DNA from: a bacterium
GTDB taxonomy: Bacteria; UBA4055
DNA: 64,000 nucleotides
Assembly: GCA_029559475.1 (NCBI GenBank)
Contig: JAKQBN010000076.1
Coordinates: forward strand, 20,172 to 84,171
Reading direction: 5' to 3'
Part shown: positions 1-11,700 of the stretch, piece by piece
Position numbering within the stretch: the stretch's first letter is position 1
Layout: each line of letters begins with the position of its first letter
Translations under genes and position numbers: made by a program
Notes under the pieces: generated by a model
Seen by the model: only the letters and a program-made list of their open reading frames with translations
Told to the model about the DNA's origin: nothing
Databases searched by the model: none

Positions 1-68
1 GAATTTGCGACCGGAAGTATCAATAATGTCTTATAATTCCGGTGTGAAGATTAAAAACGGGAAATCAA

Positions 69-1313
69 ATGTATATATTTGAAGAAATACAGGAAGAAAA
101 TCAGGAACCGGAGAAATATGCATGCGGGAAACAGTTCTACATCCGGACGGGTACAGATAATTCATTAGTGAATAATAAAAAGATCCCAAAGTATCTTTTT
201 AATGATCAATTCGAACATCAGGCCGGATTAAAGAAAATATTTGAAAGTATATTATCGGTTTTAGTACTAATGTTTATTGTCGGCTGTACTAATGAAAGTC
301 CCGAGCCCGCAAAGATAGATGTAACTGTTAATTCCAGCTTTAGTACGCCGGAAGAACTCAATTTAAGAAAAATATTTTTCCTAGACAGTTCTTCAGTTAA
401 AAATCCTATTAACATAGTTTTTGATTCTGATAGAAATCTGTATATTCAAAGCTATAATTCGCCGTCAGTTAAAGTTTTTAATGAAAACGGAGAATTTATA
501 AAAGATTTTAATACTGTTATAGAAAATTCAAAGATTTCTTCGGTTAATATTATAAATGACACCATTTTTTTTACATATCCTAAAGAAAAAAAAGTTTTAA
601 GATACAAAAAAGACGGATCATTTGTGTCCGAAACCGCATCTAAAAGCGAGATATTAAGACTGGAAACGATTGGCGACAACAGAATGATTGGGACATTCAA
701 GAACAGTATGATAAGTAAACAGGATCTTTTTTTTAGCATAAAACTTAAGATAGTTGATAGCGCATTCAGACAGATTAGTCTTATAAGCTCATTCTCAGGA
801 ACATATTACAGCAGTGAGATAGATTATGAGATCGAGACCTTCCCGTTCGCGGTAGATGAATCCAGCGAAGTCATATACATAGGCTTTGACTCGGATTCTG
901 AATATAATATTTACTGCTACAGCTACGATATGAAACTGCTGAGGATTATTAAGAACGATATTCCACCTGTTCGATTTACAGAAAAGGAAATAGAATCAAG
1001 AAAACAGACAGCTCACAAGTTTAGAATACCATTTATAAAATCAGAAAAGAAAATTTTTATCGAATCGATGACAATGGGTTTTGAAGGTGATCTTTATGTA
1101 AGAAGAGCGGCCGATGCAGGTATCTACGGAATTGATAATGCTGTGTTTGATGTTTTCGATGCGAACGGAAGAAATAAACGATCTTTCTTTATTAAAAATG
1201 CCTCAAGAAGTTCTTCTGTAATTTTTAATGAAAAAATTATATATGTAACAGATCCTATAAGATCGGAAATTTCAGCTTACGAAATTCCTAGTTCAAAGGG
1301 AGGTGCAAAATGA
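69..1313 (+). CDS. 6-bladed beta-propeller-like protein with internal lipobox-like segment
   Basis: ORF; repeated propeller-like motifs (NPINIVFDSDRNLYIQSYNSPSVKVFNENGEFIKDF); LVLMFIVGC lipobox-like segment about 70 aa from the N-terminus. Confidence 0.65.
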   Translation: MYIFEEIQEENQEPEKYACGKQFYIRTGTDNSLVNNKKIPKYLFNDQFEHQAGLKKIFESILSVLVLMFIVGCTNESPEPAKIDVTVNSSFSTPEELNLRKIFFLDSSSVKNPINIVFDSDRNLYIQSYNSPSVKVFNENGEFIKDFNTVIENSKISSVNIINDTIFFTYPKEKKVLRYKKDGSFVSETASKSEILRLETIGDNRMIGTFKNSMISKQDLFFSIKLKIVDSAFRQISLISSFSGTYYSSEIDYEIETFPFAVDESSEVIYIGFDSDSEYNIYCYSYDMKLLRIIKNDIPPVRFTEKEIESRKQTAHKFRIPFIKSEKKIFIESMTMGFEGDLYVRRAADAGIYGIDNAVFDVFDANGRNKRSFFIKNASRSSSVIFNEKIIYVTDPIRSEISAYEIPSSKGGAK

Positions 1314-3070
1314 AAGTAAAGATATTTGTTCTTTGCACACTCTTATGCCTGACTGGTCTCAGCGCAGAAAGCATATACAGATTTTCATATAAAATAAATT
1401 TTATAGACGATATATTAAAGACGGCAAAAGGCAATGAAAAGGTTGACGCTCTTCTTGAGTCCGCAGGATATTATATGACAGAATTCGGTGACATGCATAA
1501 AGGCATAGCTTATCTTCTTGAAGCGAGAGACCTTGCTACTGAGTTGAAGTATACAGAAGGATTGCTCAGATCATACAGTGCATTGGGAGATATATATTTA
1601 ATCTCGGAAGACCACACATCGGCACTTGATTATTTCTCAAAAATGGCGGCAGTGCTTAAGGGTTCAGGCAGGGTCAGAGAATATGCAGAAGTCCTTATAA
1701 AAATGGCGGATGTGGCTCACAATTCAAAGAATTTCGACCAGTCGCTTTCTTTTTCGGACAGCGCTACTTTTTACGCTCAAAAAACCGGTTACGAGGCACT
1801 GCTTACAAGATCATATTATTTTTCCAGTCTTGCATGGCGGGGAAAATTCGATTATATGAAAGCTCTTGAATATACGCAAAAATCGATGGATATGGCTGTC
1901 AAACAGGAAATGAAATGGTTTCTAGGTAACTGTTACAATGCTACCGGGGATCTCAATGAGATGATGGGCAATTTCGATATAGCTTTTGATAATTATAAAA
2001 AAGCAGCGCAGTTCTATGAAGAATATAATCTGTCTGACGGAATGGCAGTAGTATATTTTAATCTCGCTTCAATGTATAAAGTCAACGGCGATTATAATAA
2101 GGCACTTGAGTATTTGAACCTCAGCCTCAAAATATCACAGGACATTAAGAATGATTCTATGATCAAGGATAATTATCTTGGTCTTTTCGGCCTGTATAAT
2201 CTGCTGAAGGATTTTAAGAACGCGAACAAGTATTATATGCTTCTGAATTCATTTACATCACAAAGAGATTCTTTGAATATACCTCTTTCGAAGATCGAGA
2301 TAGATTATGAGATCTCAAAAAAAGATGTTGAAAAGGAAATTCTCGGGCTCAAGCTTGACGAGGAGAGACATATGCGGTACATCTACGCCGCAATATTCGT
2401 TCTGCTTCTGTCCGTCACATACTTTTTATTTTATCGAAAACTTAAACAGAAGAAGATAAATGAGCTGAAGCTGGAGGAAAGAAGGATAAGCGCAGAATTG
2501 TCATCGCTTCAGTCGAAGATCAATCCGCATTTTCTTTTCAATGCGATCAGTTCTATAACCGAGCTCATAAACATTGATCCTGCCTCGGCCAAAAAGATGC
2601 TTCAGAATATTTCAGGACTGTTGAGATATACCTTAAGAACTTCAAAGAACGATTTCGTACAGCTTGATGAAGAGATCCTTATGATCAGAAAATATCTTGA
2701 AATAGAGAAGATCAGGTTCGGTAAAAGGCTTGATTACGTTATAGATGTGCCTGATAATCTTTCGAATATGCTCATACCTCCTCTTCTGATACAGCCTTTG
2801 GCTGAGAACAGCATAAAGCACGGCCTTTCGAACAGGCTTGACGGCGGCAAAGTGTCGATAACAGCTTACGAGAATATGCCGGGAAGGGTTACTATCACAG
2901 TTGAAGACAACGGCGTTTCTAAAGAAGAAGGAAGCAAACCAGAAGGGAACGGTATAGGATTGTCAAGCGTTAAAGAAAGGCTGCAGCTGGTTTATAAAAA
3001 AGATTACAGCTTCAGGATCGAAAAAGAGAACGGTTACAAGGTTATCATAGTAATTCCAAAAAAAATATAG
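1310..3070 (+). CDS. TPR sensor histidine kinase, LytS/YehU-type (His_kinase domain)
   Basis: Signal peptide, TPR repeats, TM segment, then INPHFLFNAISSITELI and LAENSIKHGL (HATPase N box); overlaps upstream ORF by 4 nt (ATGA). Confidence 0.88.
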   Translation: MKVKIFVLCTLLCLTGLSAESIYRFSYKINFIDDILKTAKGNEKVDALLESAGYYMTEFGDMHKGIAYLLEARDLATELKYTEGLLRSYSALGDIYLISEDHTSALDYFSKMAAVLKGSGRVREYAEVLIKMADVAHNSKNFDQSLSFSDSATFYAQKTGYEALLTRSYYFSSLAWRGKFDYMKALEYTQKSMDMAVKQEMKWFLGNCYNATGDLNEMMGNFDIAFDNYKKAAQFYEEYNLSDGMAVVYFNLASMYKVNGDYNKALEYLNLSLKISQDIKNDSMIKDNYLGLFGLYNLLKDFKNANKYYMLLNSFTSQRDSLNIPLSKIEIDYEISKKDVEKEILGLKLDEERHMRYIYAAIFVLLLSVTYFLFYRKLKQKKINELKLEERRISAELSSLQSKINPHFLFNAISSITELINIDPASAKKMLQNISGLLRYTLRTSKNDFVQLDEEILMIRKYLEIEKIRFGKRLDYVIDVPDNLSNMLIPPLLIQPLAENSIKHGLSNRLDGGKVSITAYENMPGRVTITVEDNGVSKEEGSKPEGNGIGLSSVKERLQLVYKKDYSFRIEKENGYKVIIVIPKKI

Positions 3071-3078
3071 GTGTAAAA

Positions 3079-3828
3079 ATGTTCTATAAAACAATACTTG
3101 TGGAAGACGAGGAACTGTCAAGGCTCGGACTGAAGAAAAAACTTGAGCAGTTCGATGAGATCGATGTAATAGATATGGCCGAGAACGGTATTGAAGCCGT
3201 TGAGAAGATAAATAAGCTGAAGCCTGATCTGATATTTCTCGATATTCAGATGCCGGGAATGAACGGATTCGAAGTTCTTCAGAACCTTGAATATATGCCG
3301 ATAGTGATATTTACAACAGCATTCGATGAATATGCTCTCAAGGCTTTTGAAACTAACTCTATCGATTATCTGCTTAAGCCTATAGAGGAAGAAAGACTTG
3401 CCAAGGCGATGGAGAAGCTGAAAAAGTTCACAACTCAGGAAAAATGCGATTACGACAGCAAGATAACATCTCTGTTAAGCGAGCTTACGAATAAACAGGA
3501 TAAACTCTCAAGGATCCATATTAAGATCGGGGATGAAGTTCTGTTCGTAAATACGAACGATATATTCTTTTTCAAAGCCGATAACAAATATACTTCGATC
3601 TGCACTTTCGACGATGAATATATCATTAATGATACACTTGCTTCGCTCGAAGAAAAGCTTCCGGTTAATTTTATCAGAATTCACAGGGGTTTTATTATCA
3701 ATATGGATCATCTCAATAAGCTTAAAAAATGGTTCGGCGGTAAGTACGTGGCTGTGATGAAAGATAAAAAGAAAACGGAAATCCCTGTGAGCAGGAATTC
3801 AAAAGATAAACTTTTCCCGGAATCATAG
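3079..3828 (+). CDS. LytTR-family response regulator
   Basis: Receiver domain (VEDEELSRLGL, FLDIQMPGMNGFEVL, DYLLKPI) plus C-terminal LytTR DNA-binding domain. Confidence 0.92.
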   Translation: MFYKTILVEDEELSRLGLKKKLEQFDEIDVIDMAENGIEAVEKINKLKPDLIFLDIQMPGMNGFEVLQNLEYMPIVIFTTAFDEYALKAFETNSIDYLLKPIEEERLAKAMEKLKKFTTQEKCDYDSKITSLLSELTNKQDKLSRIHIKIGDEVLFVNTNDIFFFKADNKYTSICTFDDEYIINDTLASLEEKLPVNFIRIHRGFIINMDHLNKLKKWFGGKYVAVMKDKKKTEIPVSRNSKDKLFPES

Positions 3829-3831
3829 AAA

Positions 3832-6054
3832 TCAGCTTTTTTTCATGCTGAGGCCTACACGGCCCTTATCTTTATCGATCGATACAACGGTAACATCTAC
3901 GATATCGCCTACTTTGACGACATCAAGAGGATTTTTTACAAATCTGTCCGCTAGTTGCGAAACATGAACGAGCGCATCCTGTTTAATGCCTATATCAACG
4001 AATGCACCGAAATCAACAATATTTCTGACAGTTCCTTTAAGTTTCATGCCGATGCTAAGATCTTCGGTCTTGAGAACATCGCTTCGCAGGATCGGCTTTG
4101 ACATATCCTCCCTCGGGTCTCGACCCGGTTTCTGCAGGTTTTCCAGAATATCGGTTAGCGTAGGAAGTCCGATCCCTATTTTATCTGCAAGCTCTTTATC
4201 AGGCTTGATATTTTTGAATATTTCTTTTGTTTCAGGTTTATTTATATCTGTAGCCTGTAGTTTATATTCGGCAAGCAGTTTATCCACTGCGGAATAGCTC
4301 TCAGGATGAATAGCTGTATTATCGAGAGGATTTGTTCCGTTGTTGATCTTCAAAAATCCCGCGCTCTGTTCAAAAGCTTTCGCGGACATGCCTGTGATCT
4401 TCTTCAGTTCTGCTCTGCTTTTGAAACTTCCGTGACTGTTTCTAAGGCCTATAACCTTATCGGCTGATCTTTTATTCAGTCCCGACACGCGGCACAATAA
4501 GAACGATGAAGCGGTATTAATGTCAACTCCGACATGATTGACCACCGATTCGACAACTGTTTCGAGTTTTGAAGCCAGCACTTTCTGATTGACATCGTGC
4601 TGATATAATCCTACGCCGATAGCCTTGGGATCTATCTTGACTAGCTCGGCAAGCGGATCAAGCACTCTGCGGGCAATTGAAATATTGCCTCTCTGCGCAG
4701 CTTCAAGATCCGGAAATTCTTCCTGAGCGATCGCTGAAGCCGAATAAACGGATGCGCCGGCTTCACTTACCAGCAGATATCTGCATTCAAGCTGATCCGC
4801 TTTGATCATATCCGCGACAATAGCCTCGGTCTCCCTTCCCGCGGTGCCGTTGCCAATAGCTATTATCTTCACTTTATATTCTCTGATGGTTCTTAGCATC
4901 GTTTCTAAGGCTTCAGCAGTTCTGCTTTTGGGCGGATGCGGATATATCGTATTGCCGTAAAGATATTGACCTGTGGGATCAATAACAGCGATTTTGCATC
5001 CCGATACGAAACCGGGATCAATGCCCATAATTACGTTATTCTGTAACGGCGGCTGAAGCAGCAGCTGACGCAGGTTGGCCGCGAACACTTCGACAGCATG
5101 AAGTTCAGCTTTTTCTGTCAGTCCGTTCCGAACTTCTCTTTCAAGCGAAGGGAACAGAAGTCTTTTCCAGCTGTCCTTTATAATATTTTCAATGATCTCG
5201 TTAAAGTAAGACCGATCAGTCTTAAAAAATATCCTTCTTAATTCATTATTTATAAATTCCTGATCGTAATCGAGGCTGACTTTCAAAATCCCCTCGTCCT
5301 CTCCCCTGTTAACGGCGAGTACCTGATGAGGTTTAATAGCCCTGACTGACATTTTAAAATCGTGATAGATCTGATAAACATCTTTAGCGGTTTTATCTGA
5401 CTGCTGAGAGTAACTTGCGCTTTTCTGAGGCTCATCTTCATCTGCCGAAATTTTCTTTACTTTCTCTTTTACTTTGGCGGAAATGACAGTACTTGTATTC
5501 AGCAGGTATTCGCGGCAGTATTTACGGACAGAAGCATCCTCGGATATCATTTCAGCGAGAATATCCATGGCACCGTTCAAAGCTGATTCAATATCATTCA
5601 CTCCCTTTTCGGCATTGATGTAGGAACTGCACTCAGAATCGAAATCACCTGTAAATCTTGGATTATTTTGAATGAACAGAGCTAGCGGCTCAAGCCCTTT
5701 TTCTTTAGCTGCTGAAGCACGGGTCTTCTTTTTAGGCTTGTACGGCAGATAAATATCTTCAAGCTCGGTAAGCGAGAGACAGTCTTCGATCTTTTTAGAC
5801 AGTTCCGGAGTCATTTTACCCAATTCGGTGATGGTATTAATAACAGTCACCTTGCGCTCGTTCAGAGATTTTAAATATCCGGCCCGTTCATCAATGAGCC
5901 TGAGCTGATTTTCATCAAGCCCCCCTGTCATTTCCTTCCTGTATCGCGCGATGAACGGAATCGTTGCGTCTTCAGAGAGCAGACCCAGCACAGTTGATAC
6001 AGAATTCTCCGGCCAGTTATTTTCCCTTGCGATGATCTTGATTATATCGTTCAT
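3832..6054 (-). CDS. tex: Tex-family transcription accessory protein (S1 domain)
   Basis: Tex core (PFIARYRKEMTGGLDENQLR, MGIDPGFVSGCKIAVID), HhH region, C-terminal S1 domain (GTVRNIVDFGAFVDIGIKQDALVHVSQLA). Confidence 0.95.
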   Translation of the reverse strand: MNDIIKIIARENNWPENSVSTVLGLLSEDATIPFIARYRKEMTGGLDENQLRLIDERAGYLKSLNERKVTVINTITELGKMTPELSKKIEDCLSLTELEDIYLPYKPKKKTRASAAKEKGLEPLALFIQNNPRFTGDFDSECSSYINAEKGVNDIESALNGAMDILAEMISEDASVRKYCREYLLNTSTVISAKVKEKVKKISADEDEPQKSASYSQQSDKTAKDVYQIYHDFKMSVRAIKPHQVLAVNRGEDEGILKVSLDYDQEFINNELRRIFFKTDRSYFNEIIENIIKDSWKRLLFPSLEREVRNGLTEKAELHAVEVFAANLRQLLLQPPLQNNVIMGIDPGFVSGCKIAVIDPTGQYLYGNTIYPHPPKSRTAEALETMLRTIREYKVKIIAIGNGTAGRETEAIVADMIKADQLECRYLLVSEAGASVYSASAIAQEEFPDLEAAQRGNISIARRVLDPLAELVKIDPKAIGVGLYQHDVNQKVLASKLETVVESVVNHVGVDINTASSFLLCRVSGLNKRSADKVIGLRNSHGSFKSRAELKKITGMSAKAFEQSAGFLKINNGTNPLDNTAIHPESYSAVDKLLAEYKLQATDINKPETKEIFKNIKPDKELADKIGIGLPTLTDILENLQKPGRDPREDMSKPILRSDVLKTEDLSIGMKLKGTVRNIVDFGAFVDIGIKQDALVHVSQLADRFVKNPLDVVKVGDIVDVTVVSIDKDKGRVGLSMKKS

Positions 6055-6104
6055 AAACCTTCCGATTTTAAAGGATGTAATATATAAATATTATAGTTGA
6101 ATAG

Positions 6105-6701
6105 CTATGGTTTTATTTTCCCGACTTTCCAGTAAAGCATGAAAGGCATCGGTACGATCTCTTTACCTTTATAACCTAATTTCCTCAGTTCGCTTTTTAA
6201 TATAAATCCGTGCTTCTCCGAACTTATAGATACCGATTTGTAACCGTATTTTTCAAGAAGGTTTCTGAATGGTCTGTAAATGTCGCTGTCAAGAATTACT
6301 TCGTGCATAAGCTCATAATTCAGGGTTTTACCTTTCTTTTTGACATGAGACTGCCATTTTTTTGATTTGTTGAAAGTGTCGATGTAATTTCTTACGACAT
6401 CCGGAAATTCTAAAGGATAACCGATGTCGGCTGATGTTAGATCAATATCGATATTGCAGTCTGCGATCCTCCAGAGAGTATCCATATAAAATATTTCATG
6501 ACTGAGAGCTTCGGACTTATAGCCTAATGAATAGTGCAGATATCTGAAGACGCTGTCAGTATCGTTCTTCCTGAAACTCAGTATTCTAAACATAGTCGAA
6601 TCTGAATATTTGAGAGAATATTCGTTTGCCGAATGAGTTACCGTTATTTCAGCGCTCATTGCTATAAATACAAGTGATATTAGGCATACGACAAGTTTCA
6701 T
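6105..6701 (-). CDS. secreted protein of unknown function
   Basis: N-terminal signal peptide MKLVVCLISLVFIAMSAE; start overlaps the stop of the upstream peptidase gene (TGATG). Confidence 0.6.
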   Translation of the reverse strand: MKLVVCLISLVFIAMSAEITVTHSANEYSLKYSDSTMFRILSFRKNDTDSVFRYLHYSLGYKSEALSHEIFYMDTLWRIADCNIDIDLTSADIGYPLEFPDVVRNYIDTFNKSKKWQSHVKKKGKTLNYELMHEVILDSDIYRPFRNLLEKYGYKSVSISSEKHGFILKSELRKLGYKGKEIVPMPFMLYWKVGKIKP

Positions 6702-8749
6702 CAGAACTCCATTCCGACTTGATCCATCAGAAATGCCATCTTATCGGCACTCTGACCTGCGAGAATTGACAACTGAGTTCCTCCGCCGTGACCGGACGAC
6801 TGCTGAACCTGCAGAAGAATAGGATCATCCGATGCGTTAGCATCCCTCAACGCCGCTACAAATTTTCGGGCATGATACGGATCAACCCGTGCATCGTTTA
6901 TACCCGCTGTCACGATGATCGCCGGATATTTAGTTCCCGGCCTGACATTCTGATAAGGTGAATATTTTAAGATATATTTGAATTGCTCTTCCACTTCTGA
7001 ACTTCCGTATTCTTCTTTCCAAATGTTCGCAAGCATTGACTTGTGGTATCTGATCATATCTAGAAGAGGAACGCCGCAATAGAGAGCTTTCATAAGATCC
7101 GGTCTCTGCGTTATCATTGCGCCGATAAGAAGTCCGCCATTGCTTCCGCCGGTCATTACAAGCTTGTCACGGCAGGTGTAACAGTTAGCGATCATCCATT
7201 CTGCGGCGGCTATGTAATCGTCAAATACATTCTGTTTCTTTTCGAACATACCGGCTTTGTGCCATTCTTCACCGTATTCTCCCCCGCCGCGCAGGTTGGG
7301 GACAGCTATTATTCCGCCTGCTTCGAGCCAGATCGCGTAGGCTGAACTGAAAGTCGGCGTGATCGAGATATTGAATCCGCCGTAGGCATACATGAAGCAA
7401 GGCGTGTTTTTGTCCGGCTTCGATCCTTTTTTCTTTATTATGAACATAGATACTTTTGTTCCGTCTTTTGAATCATACCACACCTGTTCAGTTTCGAAAT
7501 CAAGAAACTTGAAATCAAGCCTCGGCATAAAAAATTGCGTTGCTCTCTCGGTCATATAATCGTATTTATAAATACTCGACGGCTGAGTGAATGAGGAAAA
7601 CCACAACCAGATATCTGAATTCTTTTGTCTTCCCCATATACCTGCCGATCCGACGTCGGGTAAACATACATCTTTAATATAATTTCCGTTCATGTCATAG
7701 ATCTGTATAAGCGAACAGGCATTCTTCAGATAAGTGACATAAAGCTGACCGTTGATAATTTTAAAATCTTCGAGATAATACTCTTTTTCCGGGATTAATA
7801 TCTTCCATCTGTTCTGATCATAATCGTTTATCGCATCAGCTAAGTATATTTTTCCGTTAGGAGAATCTTTATTCGTGCGTATGAAGATCTTATCGCCGAA
7901 AAACTCAGCCTGATATTCAGCATCGAAATCCCCTGTAAGAGTTTTGAAATCTGTTCCCTGAAGCTCTTTAAAATAAATGCTGTTCTTATAGAATTGACCT
8001 TTATGAAGCAGTAGATATTTCCCGTCTTCAGTAACTTGAATCGAATACCAGTTCTCTTTAACTTTCTCATCAAAATACAGCTTTTTATCTTCGCTTTTAT
8101 CCGTGCCTAATTTATGATAGTAAACAGCCGGCCAGTAAAACTCCTCGCCTTCAGGCACTTCACCCTTAAGAGGTTTGCAGGAATAGTAGAATCCGCTTCC
8201 GTCAGGCATCCAGTCGCTTATATACTGCATCCATCCGCAAACCGAATCGGAAAGAACTTTTCTGCTTTCGATCTCCATCACTTCAAGCACAGGATCTTCA
8301 TTTCCGCCCTTTGATACACCGTAAACAAGATATTTGCCGTCTCTCGATGCGACATAGTAGTGCAGAGTCTCATCCTGAGCCCATTTATTCGGATTAAGAA
8401 GTTCTTCAAGCTCAGAGCTTTCGTTTTTCTGAGTATAAAGAATCCATTTTTCGTCATCTGCGCTTTTTTTATACTGTAAGACCCTTTCGCCTTTGAGAAC
8501 TTTTTGCGGAATGCTCATTTCATCAATTTTCATAAAATTAATGAGCCTGTCTTTTATTTTATTTCTGAATGGAATTTTAGATATAAAGCTGTCTGTAAAG
8601 TCATTCTGGGCTTTGTCCCATGCGGTCACTTCAGGATCGCTGCTGTTTTCAAGCCAGCGATACTTATCTTTTAACTCAACTCCGTGGACCACATCGGTGA
8701 CTTCCATTATTTTTGTTTCCGGATAATTGTATTTCACTTTGCTCTCCAT
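6701..8749 (-). CDS. prolyl oligopeptidase family serine peptidase (S9A)
   Basis: Catalytic Ser in GGSNGGLL, Asp in NDARVDPYHARKF, His in SGHGGG; N-terminal beta-propeller region. Confidence 0.93.
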   Translation of the reverse strand: MESKVKYNYPETKIMEVTDVVHGVELKDKYRWLENSSDPEVTAWDKAQNDFTDSFISKIPFRNKIKDRLINFMKIDEMSIPQKVLKGERVLQYKKSADDEKWILYTQKNESSELEELLNPNKWAQDETLHYYVASRDGKYLVYGVSKGGNEDPVLEVMEIESRKVLSDSVCGWMQYISDWMPDGSGFYYSCKPLKGEVPEGEEFYWPAVYYHKLGTDKSEDKKLYFDEKVKENWYSIQVTEDGKYLLLHKGQFYKNSIYFKELQGTDFKTLTGDFDAEYQAEFFGDKIFIRTNKDSPNGKIYLADAINDYDQNRWKILIPEKEYYLEDFKIINGQLYVTYLKNACSLIQIYDMNGNYIKDVCLPDVGSAGIWGRQKNSDIWLWFSSFTQPSSIYKYDYMTERATQFFMPRLDFKFLDFETEQVWYDSKDGTKVSMFIIKKKGSKPDKNTPCFMYAYGGFNISITPTFSSAYAIWLEAGGIIAVPNLRGGGEYGEEWHKAGMFEKKQNVFDDYIAAAEWMIANCYTCRDKLVMTGGSNGGLLIGAMITQRPDLMKALYCGVPLLDMIRYHKSMLANIWKEEYGSSEVEEQFKYILKYSPYQNVRPGTKYPAIIVTAGINDARVDPYHARKFVAALRDANASDDPILLQVQQSSGHGGGTQLSILAGQSADKMAFLMDQVGMEF

Positions 8750-8755
8750 TTTGTT

Positions 8756-11700
8756 TTATAGCTTTTTTCCGAAGAATTCTTCGACAGTGCTTATTTTATT
8801 AATCTGTTCGAGCTTTCTGTCTGATTTTTTTATACTCTGAGCCCAATATTTATCTCCCGTTATAGCGTACAGTTCCTTTTCGATCCTCTGAACAAAAGGA
8901 TAAAGTATCATCTTCAGAGCATACTTTTTGGCTGTTTTAAGCATTTGAACATCTTTGTAATGCTTTCCCAAAGCGTAGTAAGCCTTGCTTATAAGCCCGA
9001 AATTAATCTGAAGTTTTTCCAGATCAGAAAGCCGCTTCTCAAGCTTTGGAACATCCGATCTTACTCCTGTAAGCACTCCGAGAATTTCAATGTTAGCCTC
9101 GTTTGAAAACCTCATCCCGGGTCTCTGAGGGAATTTATGCCAGCCTGAAAATATATCTCTCATCTTTTTCATAGTTTTCGCATCATTTTCAACTATAGCC
9201 TGATGAGCTAAGAGTCCTCCCATTTCCATATAGCATTTTGATGTTCCGAATTTAAGAAATTTCTTAGCTTTTTTTTCTGCCTCGACAAGATCATTAGGAT
9301 CTCTTCCGCCGTAAAGATAGCGTGCAGTATGCATTCCTGCCAGAAGATCGGTAATAGGTTTTTTTATAACATCTTCGCACAGACCAAGTGCAAGCTTATA
9401 GGATCCTGAAGCAGATGTAACAAAAACCATCCTCGATTTTGTATAGGGCACCTCTACGGGATGAGCTATATTCATGCCGTAATATAAACCTTCAAGATAA
9501 GTCCGCAGCGATTTCTTTACATAACCGGCAGTCATATAGAAGCTTGCAAGATTCGTAGAGATCAGCGGAAGTTCGGCTATTTTCTGATAGTCTTTAAGAA
9601 GTTTAACAGCGCGTTCAGAATATTTGAGGGATTTTTTCATGAAACTGCAGTTAAGATCCTGATAAGCCATATTCGAATATACGATTGCGTAATCGTTCAG
9701 TATTGTAAAAAGCTTTTCGGGATCTTCGGTCTTTATTTGCATCATCTCATCAAGAAGATGTTTTGATGTTTCCATATCATCTCTGTGATTTGCTATAGTG
9801 TTCTTTAATGATAAAAGGTTCATTTTCAGACGATCGGGCAATATCGGTTCCATTTGCAGCAGTATTTTCATTCCCTCTTTTTCCATATCAGTATTTCCGA
9901 TAATAAAGAAGGCATACCAGACAAAATCTATATAGAATTCAGCTATATCGTTACTTTCGAAACTGTTTTTAATTTCATTTAGTAACTTTAGAGCATCCGA
10001 CTGTTTAGTGGAATATGCGCACGTGATAGCTTTGTACCATTTATAATACTTATCTTCACCTTTTTTTTCGCGATATTTTTCAAGTATCTCTTTTGGTTCT
10101 TTATATTCTGTGTAGAAAATCACTTTTGCAAGATGCAGCAGAAGTCTCTCATTATTTTCCCAGTCTGTGATCTTGAGCGAGATTTCTTCCACTATTTTAG
10201 TCATTCCTGCGCCGATTTTTATGCCTGAAGATTCTGAGAACAGCTCTATAAAATCATAGGCTCTGGAATAATTGTTTTTGCTTTTAATAAATTCGAAGCA
10301 CTTCTGCAGAATATTTCTCAGGGTATCCTGATCCCTCGTGTTTTTATATTTCTTCACAAGTTTATAACCAAGATCGAGCGTTCTTTCATCACCTGCAAGG
10401 AACAACATCAGGAAAGCTTTATACAGCCGTTTAAAATCCTTGGTTTTTGATCTTATTATGGCTTCAGCGATCCTGATCCTGAAGAAATCTATCTTCTTCT
10501 TGAGAAGCCTTTCGTAAATGATCTCTCTTATGATCGTATTTGAAAATTCGATCTCATCTTTTACCGAAGACATTCTTACAAGTCCTTCATTCTCAGCCTT
10601 AAATATAATATCCCGGAAAACTTCTTCCTTTATCTTAACAACATCTTTCAGAACTCCGTGATCGAATACATCACCGTAAACAGAACCTCCGTCAACGAAC
10701 TCCGGACCTTTTCCCGGGATCGCCTGAAGCTTCATAAGAATTACTTCCTGAAGCGAATACGGTACTTCTCCGGATCTTTCGATATCTTTTGTGATGTAAG
10801 GCAGAATGCCTGTCACAAATAGCGGATTTCCCTTAGTCGTTTTTTGAAGCTCTCTGCTCGCTTTTAGGGAAATGCTGAGACCGGAAACCATTCTGGTAAT
10901 AAGCTGTATTTCCTTTGCATCGAAAGGTTTAAGGTCTATAACCATTGATTCGTAGTATGAAAGCGGAGTGATGCTGATCTTCTCTCTGCCTATCGTTGTG
11001 GCTATAAAATTCACGAAGGGATTTCCCTCATTGATCATTCTGTGGAAAAGAAAGAGGCTCCTTTCATCGGCAAAATGGAGATCGTCTATATAGATCAGCG
11101 TCGGTTCGAAAATTGCCTTGAATTTCTGAAAAATATCTGCTGCCGATGATTTCTGCAGATCGCTCAGGCTTCTGAAAAGATAATTGTCCGTATCTTCTCC
11201 GTAAACTCCTTTGAACCTTATAAGATTCTTATAACCGAGAGCCTGAACTATATGTTCTGCCAGAACGGTTTTTCCCATACCGGAAGGACCGTTGATCAGA
11301 ACGAAAGCTCTTCTGTCACCTTTAAAAAAATCAAGCGTGGCTTTTGTTTCCTCAGCCCTGCCTATAAAAAGGTTCTTTTTATCTTGTATTACGCCTGTTA
11401 TTTCGAAAACTTCCCTCTCACCGACGCCTTTGAATTCCTTTATTCCTGCAGATCTGCTCTTAAGGATCGTTTTTGATGAAGCTGCGAATGAACTGTCCGA
11501 GTAAATTTTGTACGGTTCCGCTTTAGCCGCGATCCTGGCTGCGAGATTGACATTCGATCCGAGGAAAGTGAATTCCCATCTTTTCTCATTTCCGATTATT
11601 CCGCAATAGCCGCGCTGGAGTGTGCCTCCGATCTGAACAGGTATCTCCAATAATTCAGCTTTTTTTGAAAATTTGGAAAGCAAGTCGTACATTTTCACAG

